A DNA stretch of 64,000 bases from Pollenia angustigena (lineage: Eukaryota > Arthropoda > Insecta > Diptera > Polleniidae), in NCBI GenBank assembly GCA_930367215.1, contig OV884056.1:48670308-48734307 (forward strand), given 5' to 3'. Positions 44,255 to 55,756 of the stretch are shown here, one piece after another (position 1 is the stretch's first letter; each line of letters begins with the position of its first letter). The position numbers and the translations under genes are program-made. Under the pieces are notes generated by a model. That model was not told where the DNA came from. It saw nothing but the letters and a program-made list of their open reading frames with translations, and did no database searches.

Positions 44255-45037
44255 AATTAATGTGTCACGGTGTTTGTAATTGAACTCCTCCGAAACGGCT
44301 TAAACGATTTTTATCAAATTTTGTATGTGTATTTGTTAGGTATGAGAATAGGTTGTAAGGTATATTTCATATCGATAGAGGGCGTAAAATTAGGCAAAAC
44401 GGGTAAAATTTCTCCCTTCCTATATTTACTTAACTAATCAACCGGTTTTCTTAAAATTTGGCATGCAGACACTGTAACTTCTGAAAGAAATAATGGAATA
44501 GGATGCAAAATAGGGCAAGGGAGGTAGGAGCTCCCCTTCCCTATATCTTCTTAACTAATCAACTAATTTTCTTCAAAATTTGGCACGCAGATACTGTAAC
44601 ATCTGAAAGAAAATAGGGAATAGGGCGTGAAATAGGGCAAGAGGAGTGAACGCTCCCCCTCCCCCTCCCTATATCTTCTTAACTAATCCATCGATTTTCT
44701 TGAAATTTAGCAGGCAAATAATGCAACGTCTAACAGGAACTATAGCCTATTATTTTTATTATTTAGGGCGTGCAATAAGGCAAGAGGGATGAAAGCTCCC
44801 CCTGCCTATATCTTCTTAACTAATCAACAGTTTTTCTTGAAATTTATCACGCAGACACTGTAACTTTTAAAAGAAAATAGGGAATAGGGGGTGAAATAGG
44901 GTAAGAAGGGTAAAAGCTGCTCATCCCTATACCTTCTTCAGTACTCAACCCGTTTTTATTTTTAATTTGCCATGCAGATATTGCAACATCTGAAAGGAAT
45001 AAGTTATACGGCAAAAAACGTTTGCCAGGTTAGCTAG
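44255..45037 (+). mobile_element. Helitron-type element with five tandem units, copy 3
   Basis: The 3' end is GGCAAAAAACGTTTGCC (perfect 6-bp stem), then AGGTTAG-CTAG followed by T: the Helitron 3' arrangement. The body has about five degenerate units of about 130 bp, each with ATATCTTCTTAACTAATCAA, TTGAAATTT, GCAGACACTGTAAC and AATAGGGCGTG phrases (unit starts near 44405, 44540, 44675, 44805 and 44925). The start is set approximately at GTGTCACGGTG. No protein coding. Confidence 0.6.
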
Positions 45038-45259
45038 TAATACGATAAAAACAATAATGAATTACTTTACTGTGAGGACAGTTTTTATTTAGAGTTGTTT
45101 ATTATTTATAGATCCCATAAAAAGCCAACACCTTTAATTTTCTTACTATCGGTGGATATTGTAGAAGTTATCGTCACATAAAATTATGTTAAGGATGTTA
45201 TGGCAACAGAAGCTTTTTGCGGGTTTGGTATTTGTAACGCCGCTAAGGATATTCTTGGG

Positions 45260-45470
45260 CCAAACGTACAAACGTTATAAGTTAATTCATCATCGCAAAG
45301 CCTCTATTACGAAAAGTTCTTATGCTTATTAGAAAATATGTAAACAATTTCATTAAATTATCTCTACAGCTGCGATCTATACATCGAATCAGTAATGGGA
45401 TTAGTATACTTAACGGTTGCTCTTGAAATCAATACAAACGCATAATACCCTTAGAATATACAACAATAAT
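45260..45470 (+). repeat. Decayed repeat Y segment
   Basis: Contains TCATTAAATTATCTCTACAG, CTGCGATCTATACATCG and ACAAACGCATAATACCC, aligning with 43260-43450. Confidence 0.45.
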
Positions 45471-45471
45471 A

Positions 45472-46630
45472 ATGGGTGGTTAAATTTTAAGGGCCGATGT
45501 CGAATGTAAAGCACAACTAAACGACAAGTTTTTTCTGCATTTGACATTTCTCAATTTCAAACTAACTCAATTTGAACCATCGAGCAAAATGGGCGTTCAA
45601 ATCAAAATACATATCGTGCACTTCGTGATCTTTTCGGTAAATTTAATCGTCCAAATATGCATACAATCGGAAAAATCGTGCAAAACTTTGAGCAAACCGG
45701 GTCTGTAGGAGATATGAAAACACAAGTGCATGGTCTTATAGCTGCTGTTCGCGATAGTGTGGTTGAAGAGCCGTCTCGTCGTCGTGCCCAACAATTGCAC
45801 CTCTCCCACTCTTTGTTGATGAATATTATGCATAAAGACTTGCATTAATACGCTTACAAGGTGCAATTGTATCAAGAACTAAAGCCACTTGACCATTCTA
45901 AAAGTCGTCAATGGTCAGAATGGTGGCAAGAAATTAAAACAATGGATGATCAATTTTCGATGAAAATCATCTTCAGTGATGAGGCACATTTTCACCTCAG
46001 TGGATTCGTCAAAAAGCTGAATTGCCGCATTTGGGCGAATGATAATCCAAGAGTGATTGTCGAAAAACATACCCACAAACAGTGACTGTTTGGTGCGGCT
46101 TATGGGCTGGCGGCATTATCGGGCCGTATTTTTATCAAAATGATGCCGGTCAGGCAGTTACTGTGAATGGTGATAACAAACTTTTTATGGCCCGACTTGG
46201 AAGATATGGATGTGTACGATACTTGGTTTCCACAGGATTGTGCCACTTGAAACACAGCTAACGAAACAATGGCTCTTTTGCTCGACAAATTCAGTGGCCA
46301 TTTTATCTCCCGTGCTGGTGATGTCAATTGGCCGCCAATATCATGTGATTTGACACCGTTCGACTTCTTTCTTTGGGGTTATTTGAAAGAAAAGGTCTAC
46401 GTCGGCACATTAACGGCATTGAACCTTTATATGCCTCAGCGTCATCGAAAATTAGGACAATCAGATGGAGGTGTGCCGCCGAAGTCGCGGCGGCCATTTG
46501 ACCGATTTTTTGTTCCATACATAATTGAACCATACCAGTATTATCATAATAAAAAGAAATGACAATAGTTCCCTATATAATTTGTGTTTTATTCAAAATC
46601 AATATCGGCCCTTAAATTTAAACCAGCCTT
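45472..46630 (+). mobile_element. DD41D element B, complete ends, TA duplication
   Basis: Terminal inverted repeats of about 28 bp: left ATGGGTGGTTAAATTTTAAG, right complement AAGGCTGGTTTAAATTTAAG, both continuing GGCCGAT. TA dinucleotides lie immediately outside (45470-45471 and 46631-46632). Total 1159 bp, normal for a one-gene mariner-like element. The ends differ from element A, so this is a separate lineage of the same family. Confidence 0.87.
45560..46561 (+). pseudogene. DD41D transposase pseudogene (element B)
   Basis: Nearly the whole gene can be followed. N-terminal helix-turn-helix TYRALRDLFGKFNRPN (45620), first catalytic D in IIFSDEAHFHLSGF (45970), KLNCRIW, then TVWCGLWAGGIIGPYFYQ after a frameshift near 46083, second catalytic D in WFPQDCAT (46230), third in CDLTPFDFFLWGY (46345). 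The spacing between the last two is again 41. Inactivating changes: a stop at 45846, a frameshift near 46083, a second near 46180 and a stop near 46250. The protein resembles the element A transposase throughout but is clearly another subfamily. Confidence 0.88.
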
Positions 46631-46632
46631 TA

Positions 46633-47442
46633 CAAGATACCTTTGTACTAACTTTTTTAATCTTGCTCAAACTTTTTTCACCACATCCTTTTTGTTATTA
46701 GCTCTCGCAAACAAAAGAAATTAATTAAATTAACATTTTTTATAAAACAATATTTTTAACACACATCTATTTAACAACCAACATGCGCAATTTAATAAAA
46801 TGTATTATAAAACGCGTATGTTGTTTTATTCAAGAGTTAATTACATCACTCTTTTAAGGTATCACTTTAAAAACAACCTTCAACAGATGTCAGGTTCAAT
46901 CCCCAAGGATTGAGAAATTTTTTTTAATATAAATTCAATTGTTTCTTTTTTCCATATTCCACTTGATCAATAAGAGTGTATTAACTTAAAATTTAAAACA
47001 TTTTCAGTGGAAGCAAAACAATTTTTAATTTAATTTTAAAGGCATATAAAAAGGAATTTATAAGCCAATCCTTTCATTAACAAGAAGTAGACAAAGAAGG
47101 ACGACAGTCTTAGAGCGGCTAGATACCCTAGGGAAAAGGAAACTTACATCAAATTTGTCATGTGACAGTTCTAAAACACTTTATATGATGGGCACATGCC
47201 ATTTCAACATGGTGATGTCCTAGGAGGGAGCTAATTGGCATCTTTTTGACACTTTGTAACAGTTCTTTAAAATAACCTGAATGAACACATTCGATTTCGG
47301 TTAATATAAATCCTATCGTAGATATTGTCCCGAGTGAACCATGTTAATATAATAGATTCCTCTCATATAAAGTAATAGAACCAGATAGAATCTGCCAGTA
47401 CCTGAACAAAATACAGTTCCACGACTAATTGTGTTTCAATTA
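46633..47442. other. AT-rich stretch without recognised feature
   Basis: GGTTCAATCCCCAAGGATTG at 46891 resembles a pol III B box but has no A box or cloverleaf. Nothing else recognised. Confidence 0.4.
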
Positions 47443-48132
47443 CATTTAGGATGTGTTTATGTATGTATGTATGTATGTAACGTATGGACTCCAAAACGGC
47501 TGGGCCAATGTTGATGAAATTTTTAGAAAATCTTCAGAATATACAGGCAGGTGACACTGTGAAGTCTGATTTTTTATTTTCGGTCTGGTGGCGGAGGGGC
47601 GTGGCAAAATCCAATTTTCATATTGCACCACCAATGACATCTATAAAATTTGGAAGATTTTTTGTTAAAAATGATCGCCATGGCCCAACGTAGATTTATA
47701 CAAAAATAAAATTTTGCCCCGCCCACTTTTTTCGAATAACCTAAAATCAGAAAACGGCTCCATCGATTTGACAAATTTTTCTTTCAAATGTTCGTATTAA
47801 CTCATTTTAAGTTTTCATCGAAAGAAAAATGTACCACGCCTACTTTTACGCCCACTTTTTCTATTAAGCGCATTACTTGATAACGGGCTGGCCGATTTGG
47901 ACGATTTTTTCTTCAAAATCATCGCCATGGTCCCACTCAGGTTTTTACGGAAAGAAAATTTTGAGCCGCCCACTTTAACGCCCACTTTTTCGATTTACCT
48001 AAAATCAGAAAACGGCTCCATCGAATTGACTAATTTTTCTTTCAAATGTTCGTACCTTTTTAACGGATTTTAAAAATCGAACGCAAACATTTCTGCTAAT
48101 TTGGACAGGACAACGTTTGTCGGGTCAGCTAG
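47443..48132 (+). mobile_element. Non-autonomous Helitron-type element, copy 2
   Basis: Ends GACAACGTTTGTCGGGTCAG-CTAG followed by T; hairpin GACAA/TTGTC. Collinear with 12142-13055 in the opposite orientation, from AGGATGTGTTTATGTATG, through GGTGACACTGTGAAGTCTGA, to the AAAACGGCTCCATCGA phrases. Only one full inner unit is present instead of 2.5. The extreme 5' TC end is degraded or missing. Confidence 0.62.
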
Positions 48133-48596
48133 TATTTTATATAATATTTTGCTCATTAGTCACGGGACAAGTGCTTTTCTGCAGCGTATTAGTATTACGT
48201 GTCGATTTTTATGCAAAATGTTACTACGTAAAAATTGTGAGTTAGTACCCTCTTCTTGCTCAATGGCAATATGTACATATATACATTAATTTAGTCATCG
48301 AAGTCTGTTTAACAAAAAACCAAACAAACGAGCCATTATTTATTTTAATGTAAAACACAACAAAAAGATAAATTGCGCCAACAACAACAAAAATTTGCAT
48401 AAAATTTTGTCACAAAAAAATAAACAAATACACGCTCTCCTACACAACAACAGACGAACAACAAAATAATCATGACAGTAACCTTGCAAGCATTCTAATC
48501 CACTTCTGGATGATTGAAAGAAAATTTCGCAAAATTTACAAAAAAAAAGTACATTGCCATCGAGTTTTCATCCTTTGATTGTAGTCCTTTTCGTCA
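48133..48596. other. AT-rich stretch without recognised feature
   Basis: A-rich (AACAACAACAAAAA) without recognised elements. Confidence 0.4.
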
Positions 48597-48604
48597 CTTC
48601 TGGA

Positions 48605-50395
48605 CAGGGACCGAAAATAACTGTTATGTTTTTATTTCAGAGCAAAAAGGTTAGGCAAAAATGCCCTTTATCTGCATTTGGGAATTTTTAACCATTATCG
48701 TGACTTTAATATTATATTGGTTACCGTAACTAATTAATTGAGAATACAAAAATTTTGGTTAAAAGTAACCATTAAATCAACCAAAAAAATTTTTTGGTTA
48801 AAAATAACCAGTAAATCAACCAAAAAAATTTTTTGGTTGAAAATAACCATTAAATCAACCAAAAAATTTTTTTGGTTGAAAATAACCATTATCGAAAAAA
48901 ATTGATTTATTTTGGTTATCATGTATGAAAAAATTCCAAAAATTTCAAATGTTTATTGTTGTCACCAAGTTTGTATATATGTATGTTAGAGCGACTCACC
49001 AAAAAAAGTGCTCGATGTAGCCTCCTAAAAATGAACCTTGGACTTTTTTAAGATGACATTTTAAATATTTCGGCTCCAGGGTTGACCTCTCGTGAGCTGG
49101 ACCGGTTTGAAAAAGGGTATATTTTTGCATGTTTTGTTACTTTAAGAATCTGTTTCCTTACCAACATATACAAGTTGGGTATCGTAAGAAAGGTTTTTTT
49201 AAGGTAAAAACTTTAAGAACGCCAAAGTGCAGGTAAGTAAGAGCAAATTGACGAGGCTTAACAAATACATTTATGTCGAATTCTGGATACCTTTTCCTTT
49301 GTTTAGACAATTTCTACAAATGCTTAAACTAGGCAAACCTTCTCTGGATGTACCTACACGGTGGAGTTCTACATTTTTAATGATTGACAAGCTTTTAAAG
49401 TATAGGGACTTTTGTAATGAAAATTTAAATCAGCCAATAACAAATGAAGAATGGGATAAGCTTAAAGACTTAGTTATTATTTTATTAAATTTAATAAAGA
49501 TTAGCTTATACCTACAATTGTGGGTATAAGAATACAAAATATGACAAGCACGTTTTATATTTATTTATTGTATACTATAAATTATATACTATGTTTAAAA
49601 ACATATTGTTAAGGATAATAGTTTCTCAAACATGATTAAAAAAAACTTTGGTATTTTTTTTAAAAAAAGCTTCTTCTAAAGTACTATTATACTTTACTTA
49701 TTTTTTGGTCTGTTGGGTTCATTTAAATATAACACACTTATGTGTATGTTGGGTTTAAAAAACTGATATTGAAAGCCGGACAACAGATATGTACATACAT
49801 TCATAGGAACATAATTTTAAAAAAATTCATTAACATATGTAAATTTTTAACGTCGAAAGAGTTCGTTAAATCATGTTTCAGGACTTTGGGGCATACTCAG
49901 GTTCTTGGTTTTAGAAATATGTGTTAAAAATATAAGTTTTGGACCGATATCTTGGTTATGTGTGGACTGACTTTTTCCTGAGTTATTTTGAATTATTTTA
50001 GTGTGATTACTGAGTTTCGATCATGTACAGTGTAATTTCTTTATTCTTAATGCACTGAAAAAGTCGAATTTTTGAAGTAGTAACCAAAAAAAAAAAAAAT
50101 TTTTTTTAATAATGGTTATTTTCAACCAAAATATTTTTTTGGTTGAAATAATGGTTATTTTCAACCAAAATTTTTTTTTGGTTAAAATAATGGTTATTTT
50201 CAACCAAAACATTTTTTGGTTTATATAACCATTATTTATAACCAAAAAAATATATTTCTCATTTCAATTGGTAAAAATAACCAAAATAAAATATATATCT
50301 TTTTAATGGTTGCTTATAACCATTAGGTAAATGTATCGGTAATAATTGTTAAATCTGATTTTTTTATCGTTTATCTTATAACTGTTACGTCCCTG
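48605..50395 (+). mobile_element. 1.79-kb hAT element with AACCATTATTTTCAACCAAAA subterminal repeats, perfect 8-bp TSD
   Basis: Ends CAGGGACCGAAAATAACTGT and complement CAGGGACGTAACAGTTATAA; exact duplication CTTCTGGA (48597-48604, 50396-50403). Left subterminal zone 48748-48920 and right zone 50085-50335 consist of tandem motifs like GGTTATTTTCAACCAAAA in mirrored orientation, probably transposase binding sites. A transposase relic lies inside (49290-49510). Confidence 0.9.
49290..49510 (+). pseudogene. hAT transposase, middle fragment
   Basis: One frame reads KPSLDVPTRWSSTFLMIDKL then LKYRDF and ITNEEWDKLKDLVIILL. In hAT transposases the block LDV.TRWNSTY.M..RLL.LR followed by I...EW..L..L lies between the first and last catalytic regions; TRWSST here is the core. 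The rest of the gene is deleted or beyond recognition, and the frame ends at 49529. Confidence 0.75.
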
Positions 50396-50577
50396 CTTCT
50401 GGACGATAATAAAAAAAACAAACGGTTAAACTAATTTCTTAGAAGTGAAATCTTTGCGATGAAAAATTAATCTTTGTTCGAAATGGTAGCATTAATTTCT
50501 TTTCAATTGCTTATTTGAAAGCAAAATATTCAACAATTTAATAACAGTTGCATTAAATAAAAACAGTCCTAAAATTA

Positions 50578-51170
50578 TAATCGGTAAAGCCCAAACACCA
50601 TAGTATTAACAGACGAATTTTCAAGATTTTATCTTTTTTTGGAATCGATGGGCAGTCGTGGGCTCACGAAAACCAAGTTATTTTATGAGGTTAAAATTCA
50701 TATAAGAGTAAATTCTGCCGAATATTATCTAGATATTAACAAACATATGAGATATTTGGCCTTAAATGGTATTTTAGGGACGGTCGCTTAATTGTTTATT
50801 AATGCTAACATTAAAAAGGAATTTAAAGTTATTTAAAGATTGGAGTATTCGGCAAATGTGAACGAAAAGAGTTAAATTTGCTGTAAAATATTTTTGGAGC
50901 GAATTTATTCGTAATATCAACACAATTAGATGCTTTACGGGACACAAATAGTTTAGTTTGAAAATAAGTTTTTATTGGCAATGGACTTCTTCCTTAGTAC
51001 ACTTAAAATCTGTTTACCAAATTTGATCAAATTATCTACAGGATTGCAATTTGTTCTTTGCGCCCGAGGTTAACATGGACAGGCAACAGCTAGACGGACG
51101 GATGGATACCGTTAAGTCACTTAACCCTTATGTGAATGGCAAAAAAAAATCATCTTTAACAATATTGCAA
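50578..51170 (+). repeat. Interspersed repeat Y, decayed copy
   Basis: ATCGGTAAAGCCCAAACACC at the start, TTGTTCTTTGCGCCCGAGG (51051) and GACGGACGGATGGATACCG near the end, as in the other Y copies. Confidence 0.5.
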
Positions 51171-51409
51171 GGTACCTGGGCGCCTATATGAAAATAGTAC
51201 TAGAAACTATGTGCACAATCACGGAAATAACTCTGAGACTTACAATAGATGTTCATTTTCAGTACAACTTCAATACTGCTAAGATATGCTAGTTTGAAAT
51301 TTAACATTTAGTAGTGTGAGAAAAAAAAACTTTTTAATATTATTCCGGTGATTTCAATTATTGCAAAGATACACAAGTTGAACTTTTGTATGTGTATTAT
51401 AACCAAGGC

Positions 51410-51505
51410 TCACTAGAAGGTGGGGTCAAGTCATGTTTTATGTAAACAAACTGTTTTTTTACTAGCAAGCAGTGTTCTTGTTTAGTTGACCTCACCTTCT
51501 AGTGA
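51410..51505. mobile_element. 96-bp micro-MITE
   Basis: Left TCACTAGAAGGTGGGGTCAA, right complement TCACTAGAAGGTGAGGTCAA. No obvious TSD. Confidence 0.6.
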
Positions 51506-51609
51506 ATTCGTCTTGATTGTAACTGTAAGGAGAAAAAATAAACGACTACAACACAAAAAAAGACAGAACAGAAAAAATAAAAAACCTACCTGTGGATCCT
51601 ACTCACTTG

Positions 51610-51783
51610 CCGTGTTATTTCGGGCAACAATGTCAATGTGCAGATTCAAATAATGCTACCGGGTATTCGATTTGATAATGATGAAAACCGCATAATACGA
51701 GCAGAAACTGCTATAGCTGCTACTCTTTGAGATATTTGGACGATGGTTAATGAGAATTTATGTCAATGTTATAAACCTTAATG
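51610..51783 (+). pseudogene. Possible piggyBac-type transposase scrap
   Basis: One frame reads LPGIRFDNDENRIIRAETA, a few residues and a stop, then DIWTMVNENLCQCYKP. piggyBac transposases carry LRFDN...R..R...DK..PIR.IW..F..N....Y.PG between the first two catalytic aspartates, and the spacing agrees. It is short and contains a stop; there are no TTAA-flanked ends nearby. Chance similarity cannot be excluded. Confidence 0.4.
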
Positions 51784-52110
51784 GAAAGTGCTACCACAAA
51801 GTATACAGAGATGAAAAAAGTGACGTATGAAAAATGCCTAAATCATTTGAGAGGGCAGCTTTCGAAGAAAGAGAAAGAAAACGATTTTTGTTAGTGAAGT
51901 GGCAATGTGTAAAAATAGGCCGCTACTATCACCACAAATTGCATAATCAAAACAAAAAACGCAAAAAGGGTAGCTTTCAAAGAAAAAGACAGAAAAAAAA
52001 CACAATATTTTCTGTCTCGTGACGCCTCTGTGTGCTCTGTGGTGCTACAATGGTTAACCATCAGAAGGCGAGCGTCAAACAAATATATGCGAAAGAACAG
52101 TTTTAGATCT
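51784..52110. other. Unassigned A-rich sequence
   Basis: Two similar purine-rich phrases (GCAGCTTTCGAAGAAAGAGA at 51857 and GTAGCTTTCAAAGAAAAAGA at 51970) form a local direct repeat. The 62-codon frame over it is Lys/Arg-rich low complexity; not called as a gene. Confidence 0.35.
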
Positions 52111-52343
52111 GGGGGCAAATTATGGCAGTCGTGATCGAATACTATTTCGATTTGAAAGCAATTTTATTTCTAATTCTTTCAGTCCATACCAAACGGATCG
52201 AAATTATTTTTTTACTGTTGTAAAGTATTTGTTTGATTTTCCACAGCACTGAAAAAATAATTACGATTCGTTCAGTAACGATTGAAATAAAACTGCTTTC
52301 GAATCGAAAAAGTATTCGATTACGAATGCCATAATTTGCCCCC
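52111..52343. mobile_element. 233-bp palindromic MITE ('GGGGGCAAATTATGGCA'), copy 2
   Basis: Left GGGGGCAAATTATGGCAGTC, right complement GGGGGCAAATTATGGCATTC, both going on GTGATCGAATAC / GTAATCGAATAC. About 80-85% identical to 16758-16988 by eye. Confidence 0.85.
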
Positions 52344-53155
52344 TGGTTTCTTTCATATACGGGAAGAAATGTAACTACTTAAACACTTTTTTTCTTATCT
52401 TCCAATCGTAAGTCAAATCTGCAATACAGACTCTGCTTTTGAAGTTTCAACCTCAAACATATACGGTTTACAAAAAATATGTAATAAAATGGCTCCCGTA
52501 ATAGGGAGTTGACGTTTAAAGAAAAAAAAAAACACGTAAAGCTTGTTAGAAGCCTATTTGTATTAGACATTCCACAAACTGTCAAAACTGTAGTATTCAT
52601 TTCTTGTTGTTTTTTTTATTTTAGTATGTATGTACCTGTATATCTGTGGCCGTATGGAAAAACTAGTAACTCCACTTTTTGAAAACACGAGAAAAACACA
52701 CTTAAAGTTTTAAACATATTTCGCTAATTATTTTATATGAATTTATGTTATTATGCAAGCGCATTAAAAAAAACATAATTTAAAATTATGTTAAGAATTT
52801 CTGGTACCATTAAACTGATTTTTGGGCATTTAAACCGAAAATCAATGTCAGTTATCTTGTTTTTTCGAAAAATGGAGTTATCTAGTTTTTCCGAAAAAAA
52901 TTTTGTTTTCAATTTATTTTAAAATTTTACGGAATTAAGGCAACTTAAGTAATGATTTGTGAAAAACATTAACTACTTGACTCAGCAATTTAATTTACCG
53001 GTTTTTTTTTACGAAAAAATGCGGTTAACCAGCATTTAAAAAAAAAAATTTTCCTTTCCTTTCATATATCAAAAACTAGCATTATTTCGTTACTTCGTAA
53101 GCGTCTCCCTTTCTTTCGTGGACATATGTATTTATATGCCAAAGTTTATGTTTGT
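52344..53155. other. AT-rich stretch without recognised feature
   Basis: No repeat shared with other parts of the window and no coding signal recognised. Confidence 0.4.
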
Positions 53156-53982
53156 AGATTAAAAAATAACCAGTTGTAAAACAAAAATGTACCAAAAAGT
53201 TATTCACATCCGCTTATTACATTGCATGTTAAATTTTATGTTTATAGGTGCAATATTTACAAAAATTTAAAAAGTACCAGTTAAAGAACAAAAAAGTACC
53301 AAAAAGATACCTCTTACATAGTCTCATTCACTGAGGACTTTGCATGTTTAATTTTTTGTTTTTAGTTCCAAAATTAACGGAAATTCAAAAAATGCCAGTT
53401 AAAGAACAAAAAAGCACCAAAAAATTCACTAACAGGATCTTATTCATTCAGGAGGTGGCATGTTGAATTTTTGGTTTCTATGTAAAATATTAACTATAGT
53501 TAAAGAAAGTACCAGTTTTCAAACAAAAAGATAAAAAACGAATTCAGTTTTCCGGTTTTTCGCCTTTTTGGTACTATTTTTTCTGCCCATTAAAGTATCA
53601 GAAATCGCAATGTAGCAGTGGGAGCCCAAAACTTAACGTTCCAATTTCGAAAAAGTACCGAATTCGTATTTGGACGTTTTAGATAAGTTTCGAATGTGAT
53701 ATAAACTTTATTTCTATGTTAATTGGTTTAAAAAAGTTCCAAAATACAGGTTTCAAACGTTGACCACCTAAAAGGACCGATTTTTAAGAAGTACCAGACA
53801 CCTGTCCGTTTATTTTTTTATTTATTAAACTCTTTTTACCCTCTAAATATTAGAATTCTAAAATATCCCATCTTAGTGGATCGATTTGGGGAGAGGAGGT
53901 TGTCCTGTCCAAATTTCAATTTTAAGCCTCAAGCTGTGCGATAATGAATCAGTCAGAAACGTTACAATTTTATATATATAGA
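53156..53982 (-). mobile_element. Helitron-type family M, copy 2
   Basis: Right end (minus-strand start) is the complement of TCTATATATATAAAATTGTA, as in 59285-60048; then GTTTCTGACTGATTC and CTTAGTGGATCGATTTGGGG. The body has at least three units of about 125 bp with AAAAAGTACCAAAAAG and TGCATGTTTAATTTT. The opposite (CTAG) end was not located. Confidence 0.55.
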
Positions 53983-54778
53983 TAAGTCGAGTTCTTGTCT
54001 GTTTTTATGTATTAACTGAATTGAAAGATTTACCCATTCGTAGAACGTTATACTCAGTTTAACATGGGTTGAAACTGAAAAACAGCTATTGACCTTGTGG
54101 TTTATTTTATTTCAATCATTTTAAAATTTTAAACAAAGAGTGATCCATTAAATTTTAATACTAAACTTGCTAATAAAATTGTTTTTTAGTTTAGCTGAAC
54201 AAAAACCCTGTCCTTTTTTTACAACAGAAACAAAAAAAAAAAAAAATTTTATTGAATAAGTCGAAAGATCTTTCAAAGTTACTGTACCACATAGGGTACG
54301 GTAGATCATTGCATATAAAGATTACATGCATATAATATTCTTTAAATTCTCCGGAGTTGCAATTTTTTACATTTTGACCCAAAGAGTTTGTGACCCGAAT
54401 TTGTTATACTTTGCTCTTTGTCTCTTTGTTTTCACAATGAAGGGCCAAACAAAAATATACGCGAAGCCATTATAGAAAGGGATTTTTTCAAGGGCATACA
54501 ACTTTTTTAAAAATAAAAAAAAACGTAACAAATTCGATTGAATGAATTAAAACTCACAAATAACATGGAATTTAGTGTTAAAAATTATTTTTAGAAATGG
54601 CCGCCGGAACAACGCCTTATAAAGCCCATCCTGTCGGTTGAATTTCGCACCACTTTTTCGAGCTTATTTGAACATAGTGCGTCGCATGTTGGCTTATAAT
54701 CGTAGACCAGAGATTGTGCATACCCCCGCAAAAAGCAGTCCAAAGCTGCTTAATCACACGAGCGTGCTGGCCAATTCG
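53983..54778. other. AT-rich stretch without recognised feature
   Basis: GC is slightly higher at 54598-54780 (CATCCTGTCGGTTGAATTTC and onward), which could be part of an unrecognised element or exon; the 63-codon frame there shows no domain. GTTGAATTTCGCACCAC resumes at 56101-56130 only weakly. Confidence 0.35.
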
Positions 54779-55169
54779 GTAACTAATAGGGTATTCATTC
54801 GGTTAACCGTTAATCGGTTAACCGATTAATTACTACCCGATTAACTGATCGGTTAATTTAAAATTGGCTTTTTCGATTAACGATTAAACCGGTTAATTTC
54901 AGTCGATTAACCGATTAACCGTTGTAATAAAAATTATAATTTTTTGAAGAATTTAACATATTTTTTGTGTTTTAAGCAATAGGTGAGTTTCAAAACGTAG
55001 GTTGCAAAGCAACTCCCTCTTTTAAATACATTCATTCTACAGTCACCAAAAAAGTTGCCAAAGTGCACCAATTAGAATTATTTTTTTATACAATATATTT
55101 CCTTCTATAAATACATTTTTAAAATACAGTACAAAAACATTATTTACGGAATTCGGAAATTAACTTTTT

Positions 55170-55469
55170 TTGCAGAATGTTCGGCGCTGTGCTTTGCTAG
55201 GACGCAAACCCAAGCAATTAGAAGTGTTAAAAATAAAACAGGATTTAAATGGTATAATGGACTTTATATGTTTAGAGGAATCCAGAAAAAATACTGAGAA
55301 TTTAGATATTCTGTATTATGGGTTGCTTTCGATTTCTCCAACATCTACGATAAGTGAAAGAAATTTTTCCAAGTCAAAATTTATCAAAACGAAAGAAAAG
55401 AGTCACTTAAATGTAATACATTTTAACCAAATTATTTATCTAAAAGATTATTTTATAAGAATTTCTTAA
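55170..55469 (+). pseudogene. hAT transposase C-terminal dimerisation domain
   Basis: Frame of about 99 codons ending at 55469. It contains YGLLSISPTSTISERNFSK, then KFIKTKEKSHLNVIHFNQII. This fits the hAT C-terminal pattern LSIPATSTPSERVFS...I.TKKRN.L..E.LN.L. The SERxFS core is conserved except F for V-F order. Upstream regions (BED finger, DDE) are absent, and there is no promoter or start of its own; the ATG at 55170 is internal. Confidence 0.82.
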
Positions 55470-55526
55470 ACGATTTTAATTACTAATAAAATGATATCAG
55501 AGTTTACTTTTTAATAAATACATAAT

Positions 55527-55756
55527 CGGCCTTGTTCTGGAAATCGAAATCACGTGAAATCGAACAAGTTTTTAATTCTATCCTGTGTTTAAAATTGATA
55601 CAAATATTTCTTTTCCATTAAAAATACTTTGAAGACCACATATCTTTACCAAAACTACTTTTGAAATCTGGAAGAGCTACGTTCATTTAAAAAAATTGAA
55701 CTTGAAATCTCCATCGATTTTAATTTCACGTGATTTCGATTTACAGAACGTGGCCG
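55527..55756. mobile_element. 230-bp MITE nested in the hAT element, 3-bp duplication
   Basis: Left CGGCCTTGTTCTGGAAATCG, right complement CGGCCACGTTCTGTAAATCG, continuing AAATCACGTGAAAT on both sides. AAT directly outside each end. A 3-bp TSD fits PIF/Harbinger. Confidence 0.72.

Noticed and set aside
44255..45037. Tandem units considered as a satellite locus
   Set aside because: A Helitron-type 3' hairpin and CTAG end close the array, so it is better seen as internal repeats of a mobile element.
45657..45875. Overlapping plus and minus frames at the DD41D element B start
   Set aside because: The plus frame is part of the transposase pseudogene; the minus frame is its antisense shadow.
46891..46910. 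B-box-like GGTTCAATCC
   Set aside because: No A box upstream and no cloverleaf; probably chance.
48748..48920. Regularly spaced repeats looking like a CRISPR array
   Set aside because: Spacers are repeats too, the same word is mirrored at 50085-50335, and both are the subterminal zones of a hAT element in a eukaryotic genome.
51834..52118. Lys/Arg-rich plus-strand and hydrophobic minus-strand frames
   Set aside because: Both arise from a purine-rich direct repeat; complementary low-complexity composition, no conserved feature.
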